Shown: piece after piece, positions 1-8,335 of the stretch | How the letters are laid out: every line of letters starts with the position of its first letter | Numbering within the stretch: position 1 is the stretch's first letter | Source of the DNA: Streptomyces sp. M92 | GTDB lineage: Bacteria > Actinomycetota > Actinomycetes > Streptomycetales > Streptomycetaceae | Assembly (NCBI RefSeq): GCF_028473745.1 | Contig: NZ_CP101137.1 | Coordinates: 7,137,501 to 7,201,500 of the forward strand | Length of the DNA stretch: 64,000 nucleotides | Reading direction: 5' to 3' | Program-made: the position numbers and the translations under genes | The notes under the pieces: generated by a model | What the model was told of the DNA's origin: nothing | The model's database searches: none | The model's input: only the letters and a program-made list of their open reading frames with translations

Positions 1-823
1 GGATCTCGGCGGCCTCGGCCTCGTAGCCCATGCGCTGGGCGAGCTGGTTGTAGAAGTTCTGCTTGCGGCTGCCCATGCCGCCGACGTAGAGCGCGGTGTA
101 GGGCCGGAAGGTGTCGGCGAGCGTGGTGACGTCCTTGTCGTCGCCCAGGGCGAGCGGCAGCGTCGGGCAGATGTCGAAGCCGTCGAGGGTCTTGCCGGCC
201 TTCCCGCGTCCGGCGCGCAGGTGCTTGACCGCGGTCTCCTCGAGGTGGTCGGCGGAGGGGAAGATCAGCAGGGCGCCGTCGGCGATCTCGCCGGTCTGCT
301 CCAGGTTCTTCGGGCCGATCGCGGCGATGTACAGGGGGATGTGCTCGCGCTGCGGGTGCACGGTGAGCTTGATCGGCTTGCCGGGACCGCCGGGCAGCGG
401 CAGCGTCCAGTGCTGTCCCTCGTAGGAGAGCCGTTCCCTGGTCATCGCCTTGCGCACGATCTCGACGTACTCGCGGGTGCGGGCGAGCGGCTTGTCGAAC
501 TTGACGCCGTACCAGCCCTCGGAGACCTGCGGGCCGGAGACGCCGAGGCCGAGCCGGAAGCGGCCCTTGGAGAGGGAGTCCAGGGTGGCGGCCGTCATCG
601 CGGTCATCGCGGGCTGGCGGGCCGGGATCTGGAAGATGGCCGAGCCCACGTCGATGCGCTCGGTCTGGGCGGCGACCCAGGTGAGCACGGTGGCGGCGTC
701 GGAGCCGTAGGCCTCGGCGGCCCAGCAGACGGCGTACCCGAGCCGGTCGGCCTCCTGGGCGACGGCCAGGTTGTCCGCGTCCATTCCGGCACCCCAGTAG
801 CCGAGGTTGATCCCGAGCTGCAT
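1..823 (-). CDS. LLM class F420-dependent oxidoreductase (C-terminus beyond window edge)
   Basis: Read on the minus strand from ATG at 823, this frame gives MQLGINLGYWGAGMDADNLA and stays open to the window edge for about 274 codons. The TIM-barrel luciferase-like pattern is clear: an N-terminal LGINLGYWG strand, later LDSLSKGRFRLGLGVSGPQV and the GxWT-like segment YEGQHWTLPLPGGPGKPIKL, typical of actinobacterial F420-dependent LLM oxidoreductases. By family it would move hydride between reduced F420 and an unknown organic substrate in the cytoplasm. It is divergent from the aldo/keto reductase at 936. The C-terminal part is missing only because the window stops. Substrate cannot be told from sequence. 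Confidence 0.9.
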   Translation of the reverse strand, partial: MQLGINLGYWGAGMDADNLAVAQEADRLGYAVCWAAEAYGSDAATVLTWVAAQTERIDVGSAIFQIPARQPAMTAMTAATLDSLSKGRFRLGLGVSGPQVSEGWYGVKFDKPLARTREYVEIVRKAMTRERLSYEGQHWTLPLPGGPGKPIKLTVHPQREHIPLYIAAIGPKNLEQTGEIADGALLIFPSADHLEETAVKHLRAGRGKAGKTLDGFDICPTLPLALGDDKDVTTLADTFRPYTALYVGGMGSRKQNFYNQLAQRMGYEAEAAEI

Positions 824-935
824 GGCCGATTCCCCTTACCGATCAGTAACGTGTTCTGTGCCCCGACCTTAGCGCGGGAATTCGGTTGTCCACAGGCCCC
901 CACAGCGCAAGCCGTGGCCAGTAATGTCGGCGTTC

Positions 936-1922
936 ATGGAGCAGAGGCATCTCGGCCGCACCGGCCTGCGCGTGTCCCGCATCGGTCTCGGCACCCTGAC
1001 CTGGGGCCGGGACACGGACGAGCACGACGCCGCGGACCTCTTGAAGACCTTCTGGGAAGCGGGCGGGACCCTCGTCGACACGGCGGACGTGTACGGGGAC
1101 GGCGAGGCCGAGTACCTGCTCGGCCGGCTCATGGAGGGCCTGGTGCCGCGCCGGGACCTGGTCATCTCGACCAAGGCGGGCAGCGTGCCGGACCCCGACC
1201 GCCGCTTCGACGGTTCGCGCGCCCACCTCCTCTCGGCACTGGACGCCTCGCTGGCCCGCCTGGGCACGGACCACGTCGACGTGTGGCACCTGCACGCCTT
1301 CGACCCGGACACTCCGCTGGAGGAGACGCTGCACGCCCTCGACGTGGCGGTGAGCAGCGGCCGCGCCCGGTACGCGGGCGTTTCGAACTTCTGCGGCTGG
1401 CAGCTGGCCAAGGCGGCGACCTGGCAGGTGGCGGCGCCGGGCGTGCGGAACCGGTTGGCGAGCACGCAGATGGAGTACTCGCTGCTCCAGCGCGGCATCG
1501 AGCGCGAGGTGCTGCCGGCCGCCCTGGACCTGGGCATCGGGCTGCTCCCCTCCTCGCCGCTGGGCCGCGGGGTCCTCACGGGCAAGTACCGCAAGGACGC
1601 GACGCCGACCGACTCGCGGGGCGCCTCGGAGCACCTGGCCCCCTTCGTCGCCCCCTACCTCGACGACACGGCCGGCCACATCGTGGACGCGGTGGCGACG
1701 GCGGCGGACGGGCTCGCGGTGACGCCGCTCCAGGTGGCGCTGGCGTGGGTGCGGGACCGGCCCGGCGTGGTCGCCCCGATCGTCGGCGCGCGCAACGCGC
1801 AGCAACTCACGGCGGCGTTGTCAGTGGAGGCCCTTAGTCTTCCTGACGAGATCTGCCGGGCGCTCGACGACGTGTCGGCGCCCGTGCACCGCTATCCCGA
1901 TCACGACTGGAGCACGCTGTGA
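936..1922 (+). CDS. Aldo/keto reductase
   Basis: A protein of about 328 residues of the AKR (alpha/beta)8 family, reducing carbonyl substrates with NADPH. Family signatures are visible: GLGT near the start, the catalytic Asp/Tyr in DTADVYGDG, Lys in ISTKAG, His in DVWHLHAFD, and the cofactor-binding end VAPIVGARNAQQL. I start at ATG 936 (MEQRHLGRTGLRVSR), the usual AKR N-terminus; an in-frame ATG at 924 would add four residues, and neither has a strong ribosome site. Its stop overlaps the GTG of the next gene (GTGA), so the two are probably translationally coupled. Substrate is unknown. Confidence 0.92.
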   Translation: MEQRHLGRTGLRVSRIGLGTLTWGRDTDEHDAADLLKTFWEAGGTLVDTADVYGDGEAEYLLGRLMEGLVPRRDLVISTKAGSVPDPDRRFDGSRAHLLSALDASLARLGTDHVDVWHLHAFDPDTPLEETLHALDVAVSSGRARYAGVSNFCGWQLAKAATWQVAAPGVRNRLASTQMEYSLLQRGIEREVLPAALDLGIGLLPSSPLGRGVLTGKYRKDATPTDSRGASEHLAPFVAPYLDDTAGHIVDAVATAADGLAVTPLQVALAWVRDRPGVVAPIVGARNAQQLTAALSVEALSLPDEICRALDDVSAPVHRYPDHDWSTL

Positions 1923-4267
1923 GCACGGAGCCCGAGCCCACCTCCGAGGATCCCACGGCCACCGTGGACGCCGGGCCGGAGACGCCGGGCACGACGGACC
2001 GGGCGGGGCGGCCCGGCGGCGAGAGCGCGGGCGACGCCGGTTCGGGTGACCCGGACGAGGCCGCCGGCGACGACGCCGGTGGCGCGGACGCCTCCGGGGC
2101 GCCGGACGGAGCCGTGGACGGAGCGGTGGCCGTCGACGGAGAGGCCGCTCGGCCCTCCGAGGCCGAGGCCGAGCTGGCGGCCCAGCGGATCGAGCGGGAA
2201 CGGATCGCGCGGCGGAGGGCCGAGAAGCAGGCTCCGATCGACGCCGGGGCCAAGCTCAGCGGCACGGCGGCCGACCTGCTCGCCGCCGTACGGGCCGTGG
2301 AGAGCGGCGAGAAGCCCGCGGCCACGGTCTTCGGCGAGCCCGCTCCCGCGCCGCGCCGGTCCGCCCCCGAGCCGGCGCCACGGCCCCGACCGGTACGGGC
2401 CGAGCAGGTTACCGGGCCCGCTGCCCCCGCGCCGGAGGCCGTCCAGGCCGTGCGGCGGGTACTGGCGGAGGGCGGCGCCCCCGAGGCGCTCGCACCGCAG
2501 ACCGCGGCACTGCTCGGCGAGGGCGCGGGGGACGCGCTGCGCGCGGACCCCTGGCTGTTGCTGCGGGTCGGCGGGGTGCGGCCGGAGCAGGCCGACGGTT
2601 TCGCCCGGTCGCTGCTCGGCGCGGCGTGCGGCCCGGACGACGAGCGCCGCGGCCGTGCGGTCACCGTGTGGCTGCTGGAGCAGGCGGCCCTGGCCGGGCA
2701 CACGGCCCTGGAGTTGCCGCGACTGACGGCCACGCTGGCCCAGCGCGGCGTGCCGGACCCGGACGCCGCCGTACAGAGCACGCTCGCCGAGGGCGAGGCG
2801 CTGGCCTTCCAGGACCCGCTGGACGAGCCCGGCGCCCGCCCGGGGACCGCACCGGGCGGGGCCGAGGCCGACGGGCCCGGTGGGGCGGACGCGCCGGACG
2901 AGGACGAGGAGAGGCCGGTCAGGGTGCTGATCGGTCTCGAACGGTTCGCGCTCGCAGAGGAGAGCCTCGCGGACGGCCTGGCGCGGCTGGTCAATTCCGC
3001 ACCCAAGGAGGACGGCTCCGCCGCGGACTGGGAGCGGGCCGCCGACTCGGCGCCGGGTGCCGCCGCCGACCTGATCCGCGCCGTCGCGGGGCACGGACTG
3101 GTCCTGCACACCGGCGGCGAGGCGTCCATGGCCGAGCCGGCCGCCCTCCTGCGCGCCGCCCACGCGCTCGGCCTGCGGGCCTGGGCCGCCGCGCCCGGTC
3201 CGCTGGGCCGCGACCGCTTCGCCGCTCACCTGGGCGACGGCACCCCGTCCGCACCCCACGGCCCGGAACCGGCCGCGCCCGCCCCGGAGGGCTCCGGCCC
3301 CACCGGCCCCGCCCCCGCCGTCACGGTGGCCGGGCTGCTGGCCGGCACCGAGGGGCCGGGGCGGGACGCCGACGGCGCGCTGGACCTCGATCTGCTCGTC
3401 GTGCTGGACGCACCGCAGCTGGACGTCGAGGCCGGCGCCCTGCTGGTGGAGTCCCTGCCGGACGGGGCGCGGCTGGTACTGGCCGGCGATCCGGCGGTGC
3501 TGTGTTCCGTGGGACCGGGACGGATCTTCGCGGACCTGCTGGCGGCGCGGGCCTGCCCGCAGATCGCCTCCCGGCGCCCGGACCCCGGCCCGCTCGGCGA
3601 ACTGGTCTCCGGCATCGGCATCGGTGAACTCGGCCAGGTGGAAGCGCCCGGCAAGGAGGTCGTGATCGTGCCGGTGCGGGACGCGGGCGAGGCCGTGCAC
3701 CGCACCGTTCAGCTCGTCGCGGACTCCGTACCGCGTGCGATCGGCGTGCCCGCCGAGGACACGCAGGTGATCACCCCGGGCCACGGCGGGGCTGCGGGCA
3801 CCCGGGCGCTCAACGCGGCACTGAAGCAACGGCTGAATCCCGGCCCCGGCCGCTTCGGCGGCTTCGATCCCGGCGACCGCGTCGTCTACTCCCCCGTGCC
3901 GGGCCGTACGCTGCCGGGCCGGGTCGTGAAGGCCGACGCCGACGGGCTGCACCTGTCGTGCGCGGGTGAGTCCGTGGTCGTACCGCAGGAGCGGGTGGAG
4001 CGGTCCGTGCGGCACGGATGGGCGCTGACCGCGCACCAGGCGGTCGGCGGGCGGTGGCCAGCGGTGGTCGTGGTCCTGCCGGGCGACGCCGTGCGGGCGC
4101 TCAGCCGCCCCTGGATCTACACGGCGTTCGGCCGGGCCGCCCGTCATCTGTCCGTGGTGCAGGGCGTGGAGCAGGCGTTGCCCCGCGCCGTGGCCGAGAT
4201 TCCGGCCAAGCCGCGCACGACCCGGCTGCCGGTGCTCCTCGCGCCGCAGGTCCCGGTGACCGGCTGA
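1919..4267 (+). CDS. RecD2-like protein with eroded helicase motifs
   Basis: A 782-residue protein starting with GTG inside the stop of the aldo/keto reductase. Residues 1-160 are Asp/Glu/Ala/Pro-rich and probably disordered. Residues about 170-300 resemble the helix-hairpin-helix region of RecD2 (ADPWLLLRVGGVRPEQAD). Residues 330-750 follow the RecD2 helicase core but lack catalytic motifs: the P-loop position reads TGGEASMAEP (about 398-407) instead of GGPGTGKT, the DEAS-like Walker B reads VVLDAP (about 494-499), and the C-terminal motif reads LTAHQAVGG where active enzymes have a VHKSQG-like sequence. GDPAVLCSVGPG is still recognisable. It looks like a non-hydrolysing paralogue, perhaps DNA- or protein-binding. 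I trust the homology; the function is unknown. Confidence 0.75.
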   Translation: MSTEPEPTSEDPTATVDAGPETPGTTDRAGRPGGESAGDAGSGDPDEAAGDDAGGADASGAPDGAVDGAVAVDGEAARPSEAEAELAAQRIERERIARRRAEKQAPIDAGAKLSGTAADLLAAVRAVESGEKPAATVFGEPAPAPRRSAPEPAPRPRPVRAEQVTGPAAPAPEAVQAVRRVLAEGGAPEALAPQTAALLGEGAGDALRADPWLLLRVGGVRPEQADGFARSLLGAACGPDDERRGRAVTVWLLEQAALAGHTALELPRLTATLAQRGVPDPDAAVQSTLAEGEALAFQDPLDEPGARPGTAPGGAEADGPGGADAPDEDEERPVRVLIGLERFALAEESLADGLARLVNSAPKEDGSAADWERAADSAPGAAADLIRAVAGHGLVLHTGGEASMAEPAALLRAAHALGLRAWAAAPGPLGRDRFAAHLGDGTPSAPHGPEPAAPAPEGSGPTGPAPAVTVAGLLAGTEGPGRDADGALDLDLLVVLDAPQLDVEAGALLVESLPDGARLVLAGDPAVLCSVGPGRIFADLLAARACPQIASRRPDPGPLGELVSGIGIGELGQVEAPGKEVVIVPVRDAGEAVHRTVQLVADSVPRAIGVPAEDTQVITPGHGGAAGTRALNAALKQRLNPGPGRFGGFDPGDRVVYSPVPGRTLPGRVVKADADGLHLSCAGESVVVPQERVERSVRHGWALTAHQAVGGRWPAVVVVLPGDAVRALSRPWIYTAFGRAARHLSVVQGVEQALPRAVAEIPAKPRTTRLPVLLAPQVPVTG

Positions 4268-4279
4268 CCGGTCGAGCAG

Positions 4280-4325
4280 GGCGGCGGCGACGGTCGACGG
4301 GCATCCCCGTCCGACCGCCGCCGCC
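4280..4325. terminator. Hairpin between convergent genes
   Basis: The short gap between the convergent RecD2-like gene and the acidic hypothetical gene contains a long GC-rich inverted repeat. The left arm (4280-4301) and right arm (4306-4325) are complementary with a small bulge around a four-base loop. There is no U tract, as is common for Streptomyces terminators. It probably serves both genes. Confidence 0.5.
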
Positions 4326-4348
4326 GTCCCGGGCCGCCTGCTCGCGGC

Positions 4349-5095
4349 TCACGACCTTCGGCGATCCGCCCCCAGCCGCCCGCTCTCGTCGTCCTCCTCC
4401 GTGTCGAGGTCGCCGTCGACGTCCCCGTCCAGATCGGCGTCGAGTTCTTCCTCTTCGTCTTCTTCCTCTTCGTCCCCGAGGTCGTCGTCGAACTCGTCGT
4501 CGAAGACCGCGCTGACGTCGAACCGGCACACCACGCGTTGCGGATCGACCTGTTCGAAGGGGGCTTCCAGCCACTCCCCCGGCTCCGCCGGCTCGTCCGA
4601 GGCCGTCACCCAGAGCGTGGAGTCGCCTTCCTCCAGGCCGAACTCCTTGTGCCGGGAGGCGATCTCGTCCGGCTCGAACTCGCCGAACAGGAGACCCAGC
4701 GCCCCGTGCACCGTGCCGGAGGCCGCCAATGCCTCGCCCTCATCGTCCGCCGCCTCGACCCGGCGTGCCTGGGCCATCAGCCGCTGCGGCTCGGCCACGG
4801 CGTAGTCCCGGCGGATCAGGACGCTCAGCGCGCTCGGTTCCTCGGGTCCGTCGTACGGCGGCAGGGAGTCGTCGGCGCCGGGAATCTCGAAGGGGGTGAC
4901 CTCGTCGTAACGGTCGTAGAGCAGTTCGTCGTACGCCTCCGCGGCCGCGGCCAGTTGGTTGAACGCGTCGTAGACGGCCGGGTCGTCCTCCCCCGACCGG
5001 CGTTCGACCGCGGCCAGGTGGCGGTCGAGCGCGGTCTTGACCGCCTCGGCGGCGGCGCGTACCTCGGCAGCGGTGGGCTGCGCAGCATCAGACAT
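4349..5095 (-). CDS. Hypothetical protein with Asp/Glu-rich C-terminus
   Basis: A 248-residue protein that I cannot assign to a named enzyme family. It starts with MSDAAQPTAAEVRAAAEAVK; a longer frame to 5134 is possible but would run back over the promoter of the next gene. Residues 1-180 look folded, with helices (AVYDAFNQLAAAAEAYDELL) followed by mixed segments. From about residue 195 the chain is a run of Asp and Glu (DDEFDDDLGDEEEEDEEEE) ending in RRRS. Such acidic tails often bind basic partners or metal, but that is inference. It is divergent from the DUF5703 gene, 47 bp away. Confidence 0.8.
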   Translation of the reverse strand: MSDAAQPTAAEVRAAAEAVKTALDRHLAAVERRSGEDDPAVYDAFNQLAAAAEAYDELLYDRYDEVTPFEIPGADDSLPPYDGPEEPSALSVLIRRDYAVAEPQRLMAQARRVEAADDEGEALAASGTVHGALGLLFGEFEPDEIASRHKEFGLEEGDSTLWVTASDEPAEPGEWLEAPFEQVDPQRVVCRFDVSAVFDDEFDDDLGDEEEEDEEEELDADLDGDVDGDLDTEEDDESGRLGADRRRS

Positions 5096-5142
5096 AGTGC
5101 AGACGCTATCCGTACCGGGCCCCAGCCCGCACAATAGATTCG

Positions 5143-5331
5143 ATGCCGGAATACGAATTTGTCGACGTGTACGTGCCGCGCGGGGTTTCCCGCAAGGAGA
5201 CAGCGCGTCTGCTGACCGACCACGCCGAGTACGGACACTGGGAGTTGTACCGCCTGAGCCTGCTGCGCGACGGCAGCCGCAGGGTGCGGCTGCGGCGCCG
5301 GATCATCCGCCAGGTACGCGCCACCTGGTGA
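5143..5331 (+). CDS. DUF5703 family small protein
   Basis: A 62-residue basic protein (MPEYEFVDVYVPRGVSRKET) recognisable as the small actinobacterial DUF5703 family. It has one compact alpha/beta region, HAEYGHWELYRLSLLRDGSR, and an Arg-rich end (RRVRLRRRIIRQVRATW). There is no signal peptide or membrane segment. Its function is unknown; the positive C-terminus might contact nucleic acid. A hairpin starts at its stop codon (5331-5347). Confidence 0.85.
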   Translation: MPEYEFVDVYVPRGVSRKETARLLTDHAEYGHWELYRLSLLRDGSRRVRLRRRIIRQVRATW

Positions 5332-5347
5332 GCCCGGTGACCGGGCT
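5331..5347 (+). terminator. Hairpin at the DUF5703 stop codon
   Basis: A perfect 7-bp stem AGCCCGG / CCGGGCT with a TGA loop begins on the last base of the stop codon. It is a compact terminator-like element without a U tract. Confidence 0.5.
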
Positions 5348-5374
5348 CGGCCGGGCACGGGTGACGGAGACGGA

Positions 5375-5399
5375 GCGGGCCCCGCCGTGCGGGGCCCGC
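5375..5399. terminator. Strong hairpin between DUF5703 gene and chpC
   Basis: An 11-bp perfect stem (GCGGGCCCCGC / GCGGGGCCCGC) closes a CGT loop. It lies between the convergent DUF5703 and chpC genes, so it can stop transcription from either side. Confidence 0.65.
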
Positions 5400-5439
5400 C
5401 GCGCGTGCGGGCCACCCGGCCCCGCGGCCACGGTCAGCG

Positions 5440-6279
5440 TCACGCCGAGGCGCGCGCCTTGCGGTACAGCACCGTGCCCGCGAGCAGCGCGCCCGCGCCC
5501 ACCGGGAGGGCGAGACCCAACGGCAGGTCACTGCCGGTCTCGGCGAGCTGCGCGTCACCCTGCGGCTGGGTGACGGTCTGGGTGTCCGGCTGGTTTCCGT
5601 CCGAGGAACCGCCGGGAGTGTCTTCGCCCGGGTCACCGGGGTTGCTCGGGTCCCCGGGGTTGCTCGGGTCCCCGGGGTTGCTCGGGTCCTCGGGGGCACT
5701 CGGGTCCCCGGGGTCACCGGGATCACCCGGGTCTCCAGGGTTACCCGGATCGCCGGGGTCACCCGGCTCCCCGGGCGGTGTCTCATCGCCCTCCCCAGGC
5801 GGCGTGGAGTGATCTCCGCCACCCCCGTTGCCGCAGTCGTTGCCGGTGGTCGGGTTGAGGGCACCGACGACGTCGACGCTGTTGCCGCACACGTTCACCG
5901 GCACGTGGACCGGCACCTGCACGGTGTTGCCGGAGCCGACGCCCGGCGAGTCACTGGCGTGCCCGTCGGCGTGCGAGCCCCCGTGTGTGCCCGACTGGCC
6001 CTTGGAGTCCCCGTATCCGCCGGAGGCCGCCCCGCCGCCCTGGTTGGCGCACGAGTTGCCCATCGCCGGGTTGAGGATGCCGACGACGTCGACCGTGTTG
6101 CCGCAGACGTTCACCGGCACGTGCACCGGAGCCTGCACCGTGTTGCCGGACAGCACGCCGGGCGAACCCGAACTGGAGCCGTGCGCCCCCGAGTCCGCGT
6201 GGGCGGCGCCGCCCGCGGCGGCGATCACACCGGTGGCCGCCGCCATCGTCATCAGACCCTTGCGGGTGACCTGTCGCAT
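5440..6279 (-). CDS. chpC: Long chaplin, sortase-anchored (ChpC-like)
   Basis: A 279-residue secreted amyloid-type surface protein. It has a signal peptide (residues 1-28, ending AAHA) and two chaplin domains, about 38-79 and 110-151, each with SPGV.SGNTVQ, PVHVPVNVCGN and an LNP..GN.C pair of cysteines. A Gly-Asp-Pro/Asn-Pro repeat linker runs from about 160 to 225. The LAETG sortase signal at 245-249 precedes a membrane segment and basic tail. Long chaplins are covalently attached to the wall of aerial hyphae, where they display the hydrophobic sheath built with short chaplins. It lies 167 bp downstream of chpH on the same strand, with a hairpin between. The linker is made of imperfect DNA repeats (see 5638-5691). 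Confidence 0.95.
   Translation of the reverse strand: MRQVTRKGLMTMAAATGVIAAAGGAAHADSGAHGSSSGSPGVLSGNTVQAPVHVPVNVCGNTVDVVGILNPAMGNSCANQGGGAASGGYGDSKGQSGTHGGSHADGHASDSPGVGSGNTVQVPVHVPVNVCGNSVDVVGALNPTTGNDCGNGGGGDHSTPPGEGDETPPGEPGDPGDPGNPGDPGDPGDPGDPSAPEDPSNPGDPSNPGDPSNPGDPGEDTPGGSSDGNQPDTQTVTQPQGDAQLAETGSDLPLGLALPVGAGALLAGTVLYRKARASA
5638..5691. repeat. chpC: 18-bp tandem repeat in the ChpC linker
   Basis: Three successive copies of GGGGTTGCTCGGGTCCCC (the third with one change) encode GDPSNP units in the Pro/Gly-rich linker of ChpC. Less regular GDP/GNP repeats continue to about 5780. Such arrays are expected to change length between strains without breaking the frame. Confidence 0.85.
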
Positions 6280-6373
6280 TTCCTGAATCCCTGCCTTGCC
6301 CTAGTCCCGCGGCACCGAGAATGCCGAGAATTCCGCCGTTGCCGTGCTCCCGTCCCCGAGATTCTCTGAAAGA

Positions 6374-6416
6374 CCGTCGGCCCCGGAGCGCATGGCGCGC
6401 GTTCCGGGGCCGACGG
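6374..6416 (-). terminator. chpH terminator hairpin
   Basis: Two perfect 14-base arms, CCGTCGGCCCCGGA and TCCGGGGCCGACGG, flank a 15-base GC-rich centre, about 30 bases past the chpH stop. The position fits termination of the short, abundant chpH message before chpC. Confidence 0.75.
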
Positions 6417-6446
6417 ACTCAGACCCTCACGGGGCGAGGCGCGACG

Positions 6447-6680
6447 TCACTTGTTGATGCAGACGTTGCCGAAGGCGGGGTTCAGCAGGCCGATCACGGA
6501 GACCGTGTTGCCGCAGACGTTCACCGGGACGTGAACGGGCACCTGAACGACGTTGCCGGAGAGGACGCCGGGCGAGTGCACGGCGGCACCCTGGGCACCG
6601 GAGTCGGCGACGGCCATGCCGGCACCCGCGAGAACCAGACCACCGGTGGCGGCAGCGGCGGCGACGACCTTCTTGAGCAT
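6447..6680 (-). CDS. chpH: Short chaplin ChpH
   Basis: A 77-residue secreted chaplin. It has a signal peptide of about 27 residues (MLKKVVAAAAATGG to AVA) and then one chaplin domain with HSPGVLSGNVVQVPVHVPVN, CGNTVSVIGLLNPAFGN and two cysteines that form the loop disulphide. Short chaplins assemble into amyloid fibrils at the air-water interface, lowering surface tension and coating aerial hyphae and spores. An AGGAGG ribosome site sits five bases before the ATG. ChpH and ChpC form the known paired chaplin locus. A BldN-like promoter candidate lies at 6728-6755. Confidence 0.97.
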   Translation of the reverse strand: MLKKVVAAAAATGGLVLAGAGMAVADSGAQGAAVHSPGVLSGNVVQVPVHVPVNVCGNTVSVIGLLNPAFGNVCINK

Positions 6681-6727
6681 TATTCCTCCTAGTTGGCAAA
6701 AGCGATCCAGGTTGCTGATCGCATCAC

Positions 6728-6755
6728 CTGTAACGAGGAGGGAGTAATGAGGCTA
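6728..6755 (-). promoter_or_regulatory. Candidate sigma-BldN promoter of chpH
   Basis: On the minus strand CGTAGC (6755-6750) and CGTTAC (6733-6728) are exactly 16 bp apart, about 50-75 bases ahead of the chpH start. From memory the sigma-BldN consensus is CGTAAC-N16-CGTTGA, and chaplin genes are known BldN targets. The match is 5/6 and 4/6. Confidence 0.5.
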
Positions 6756-6836
6756 CGAGCCTATGAGCGTATTCACCCTTCCCGGTCCCACCCCGCACGC
6801 GCGACCGAATAGCCCCCGAACATTCGCGCCCATCGA

Positions 6837-8162
6837 TCAGGACGCGTCGATGAAACGGTCGAGCACCCGCACGCCGAACTGCAGTCCCTCCACCGGCACC
6901 CGCTCGTCCACCCCGTGGAACATGCCGGCGAAGTCCAGCTCGGGCGGCAGCTTGAGCGGCGCGAAGCCGAAGCAGCGGATGCCGAGGTCGTCGAAGGACT
7001 TGGCGTCGGTGCCGCCGGAGAGCATGTAGGGCACCGCGCGCGCGATCGGGTCCTCGGCGCGCAGGGCGGTCTGCATGGCGTCGACGAGCCGGCCGTCGAA
7101 GTCGGTCTCCAGCGCCTTGTCGGCGTGCACGTCCTCGCGCCGCACGCGCGGGCCGAGGATGCGGTCGAGGTCGGCGAGGAACTCCTCCTCGTAGCCGGGC
7201 AGGAAGCGGCCGTCGACGTGCGCGGTGGCCTGGCCGGGGATGACGTTGACCTTGTAGCCGGCGCCGAGCTGGGTGGGCGCCGCCGAGTTGCGCAGGGTCG
7301 TGCCGATCATCCGGGCGATGCCGCCGAGCTTGGCGAGGGTCTCCTCCATGTTCTCGGGGTCGAGCTCGGTGCCGAGCGCGTCGGACAGTTCGTCGAGGAA
7401 GGCCCGGACGGTCTTGGTGACCCGGACCGGCCACTTGTGCCGGCCGAGCCGCGCCACGGCCTCGCACAGCTCGGTGATCGCGTTGTCGTCGTTGGTCATC
7501 GAGCCGTGGCCGGCCGTGCCGTCGACGGTGAGCCGCATCCAGTGCATGCCCTTCTCGGCGGTCTCGACGAGGTACAGCCGCAGCTTCTCGTTGACGGTGA
7601 ACGAGAAGCCGCCGACCTCGCCGATCGCCTCGCTGACGCCCTCGAACAGCTCCGGGTGCTTGCGCACCAGGTGCTTGGCGCCGTAGGTCCCGCCCGCCTC
7701 CTCGTCGGCGAGGAAGGCGAGCACGATGTCGCGCGGGGGCTTGCGTCCGGTGCGCAGCCGGTCGCGGACGACCGCGAGGGTCATCGCGTCCATGTCCTTC
7801 ATGTCGACGGCCCCGCGCCCCCACACGCACCCGTCGGCGATCTCGCCGGAGAAGGGGTGGTGGGTCCAGTCGTCCGCGTTGGCCGGCACGACGTCGGTGT
7901 GGCCGTGGATGAGCAGCGCGGGCCGGGAGGGGTCCTCGCCCTCGATGCGGGCCACCGTGGAGGCGCGTCCGGGGTGCGATTCGAAGATCTGCGGTTCGAG
8001 CCCCACCTCGGCGAGCTTCTCGGCGACGTACTCGGCCGCCTTGCGCTCGCCGGGACCCGAGTGGTCGCCGTAGTTGCTGGTGTCGATCCGGATCAGCTCG
8101 CGGCAGAGGTCGACGACCTCGTCCTCGCCGGTGACGCTCCTGGCCGTGCCCGAGTCGCTCAC
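6837..8162 (-). CDS. M20/M25/M40 family metallopeptidase
   Basis: A 441-residue di-zinc hydrolase of the M20 (ArgE/DapE/carboxypeptidase G2-like) family. The first metal motif is LLIHGHTDVVPA, a metal-bridging Asp lies in GRGAVDMKDMDA, and the catalytic/metal Glu pair is in FLADEEAGGTYG; an FGFAP-type segment near the C-terminus contributes the last ligand region. It starts with GTG at 8162, preceded by GGGAGGAAG. There is no signal peptide, so it acts in the cytoplasm on N-acyl amino acids or small peptides; the true substrate is unknown. It is transcribed towards chpH. Confidence 0.93.
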   Translation of the reverse strand: MSDSGTARSVTGEDEVVDLCRELIRIDTSNYGDHSGPGERKAAEYVAEKLAEVGLEPQIFESHPGRASTVARIEGEDPSRPALLIHGHTDVVPANADDWTHHPFSGEIADGCVWGRGAVDMKDMDAMTLAVVRDRLRTGRKPPRDIVLAFLADEEAGGTYGAKHLVRKHPELFEGVSEAIGEVGGFSFTVNEKLRLYLVETAEKGMHWMRLTVDGTAGHGSMTNDDNAITELCEAVARLGRHKWPVRVTKTVRAFLDELSDALGTELDPENMEETLAKLGGIARMIGTTLRNSAAPTQLGAGYKVNVIPGQATAHVDGRFLPGYEEEFLADLDRILGPRVRREDVHADKALETDFDGRLVDAMQTALRAEDPIARAVPYMLSGGTDAKSFDDLGIRCFGFAPLKLPPELDFAGMFHGVDERVPVEGLQFGVRVLDRFIDAS

Positions 8163-8335
8163 GTGCTTCCTCCCGCGGTCGCTGCTGAAGTCACTGCTGG
8201 TGTCAGTGCTGGTCGGTCCCCCTCATCCTCCCCCTCCCGCCGTCCGCGCCCAAGGAGGGGGTGATCGGCCACCCCGGAAAGCCTGGTAATGTTTACGTCG
8301 TCGCCGCGGGAAACGAACCGCACGACAGACACCTT

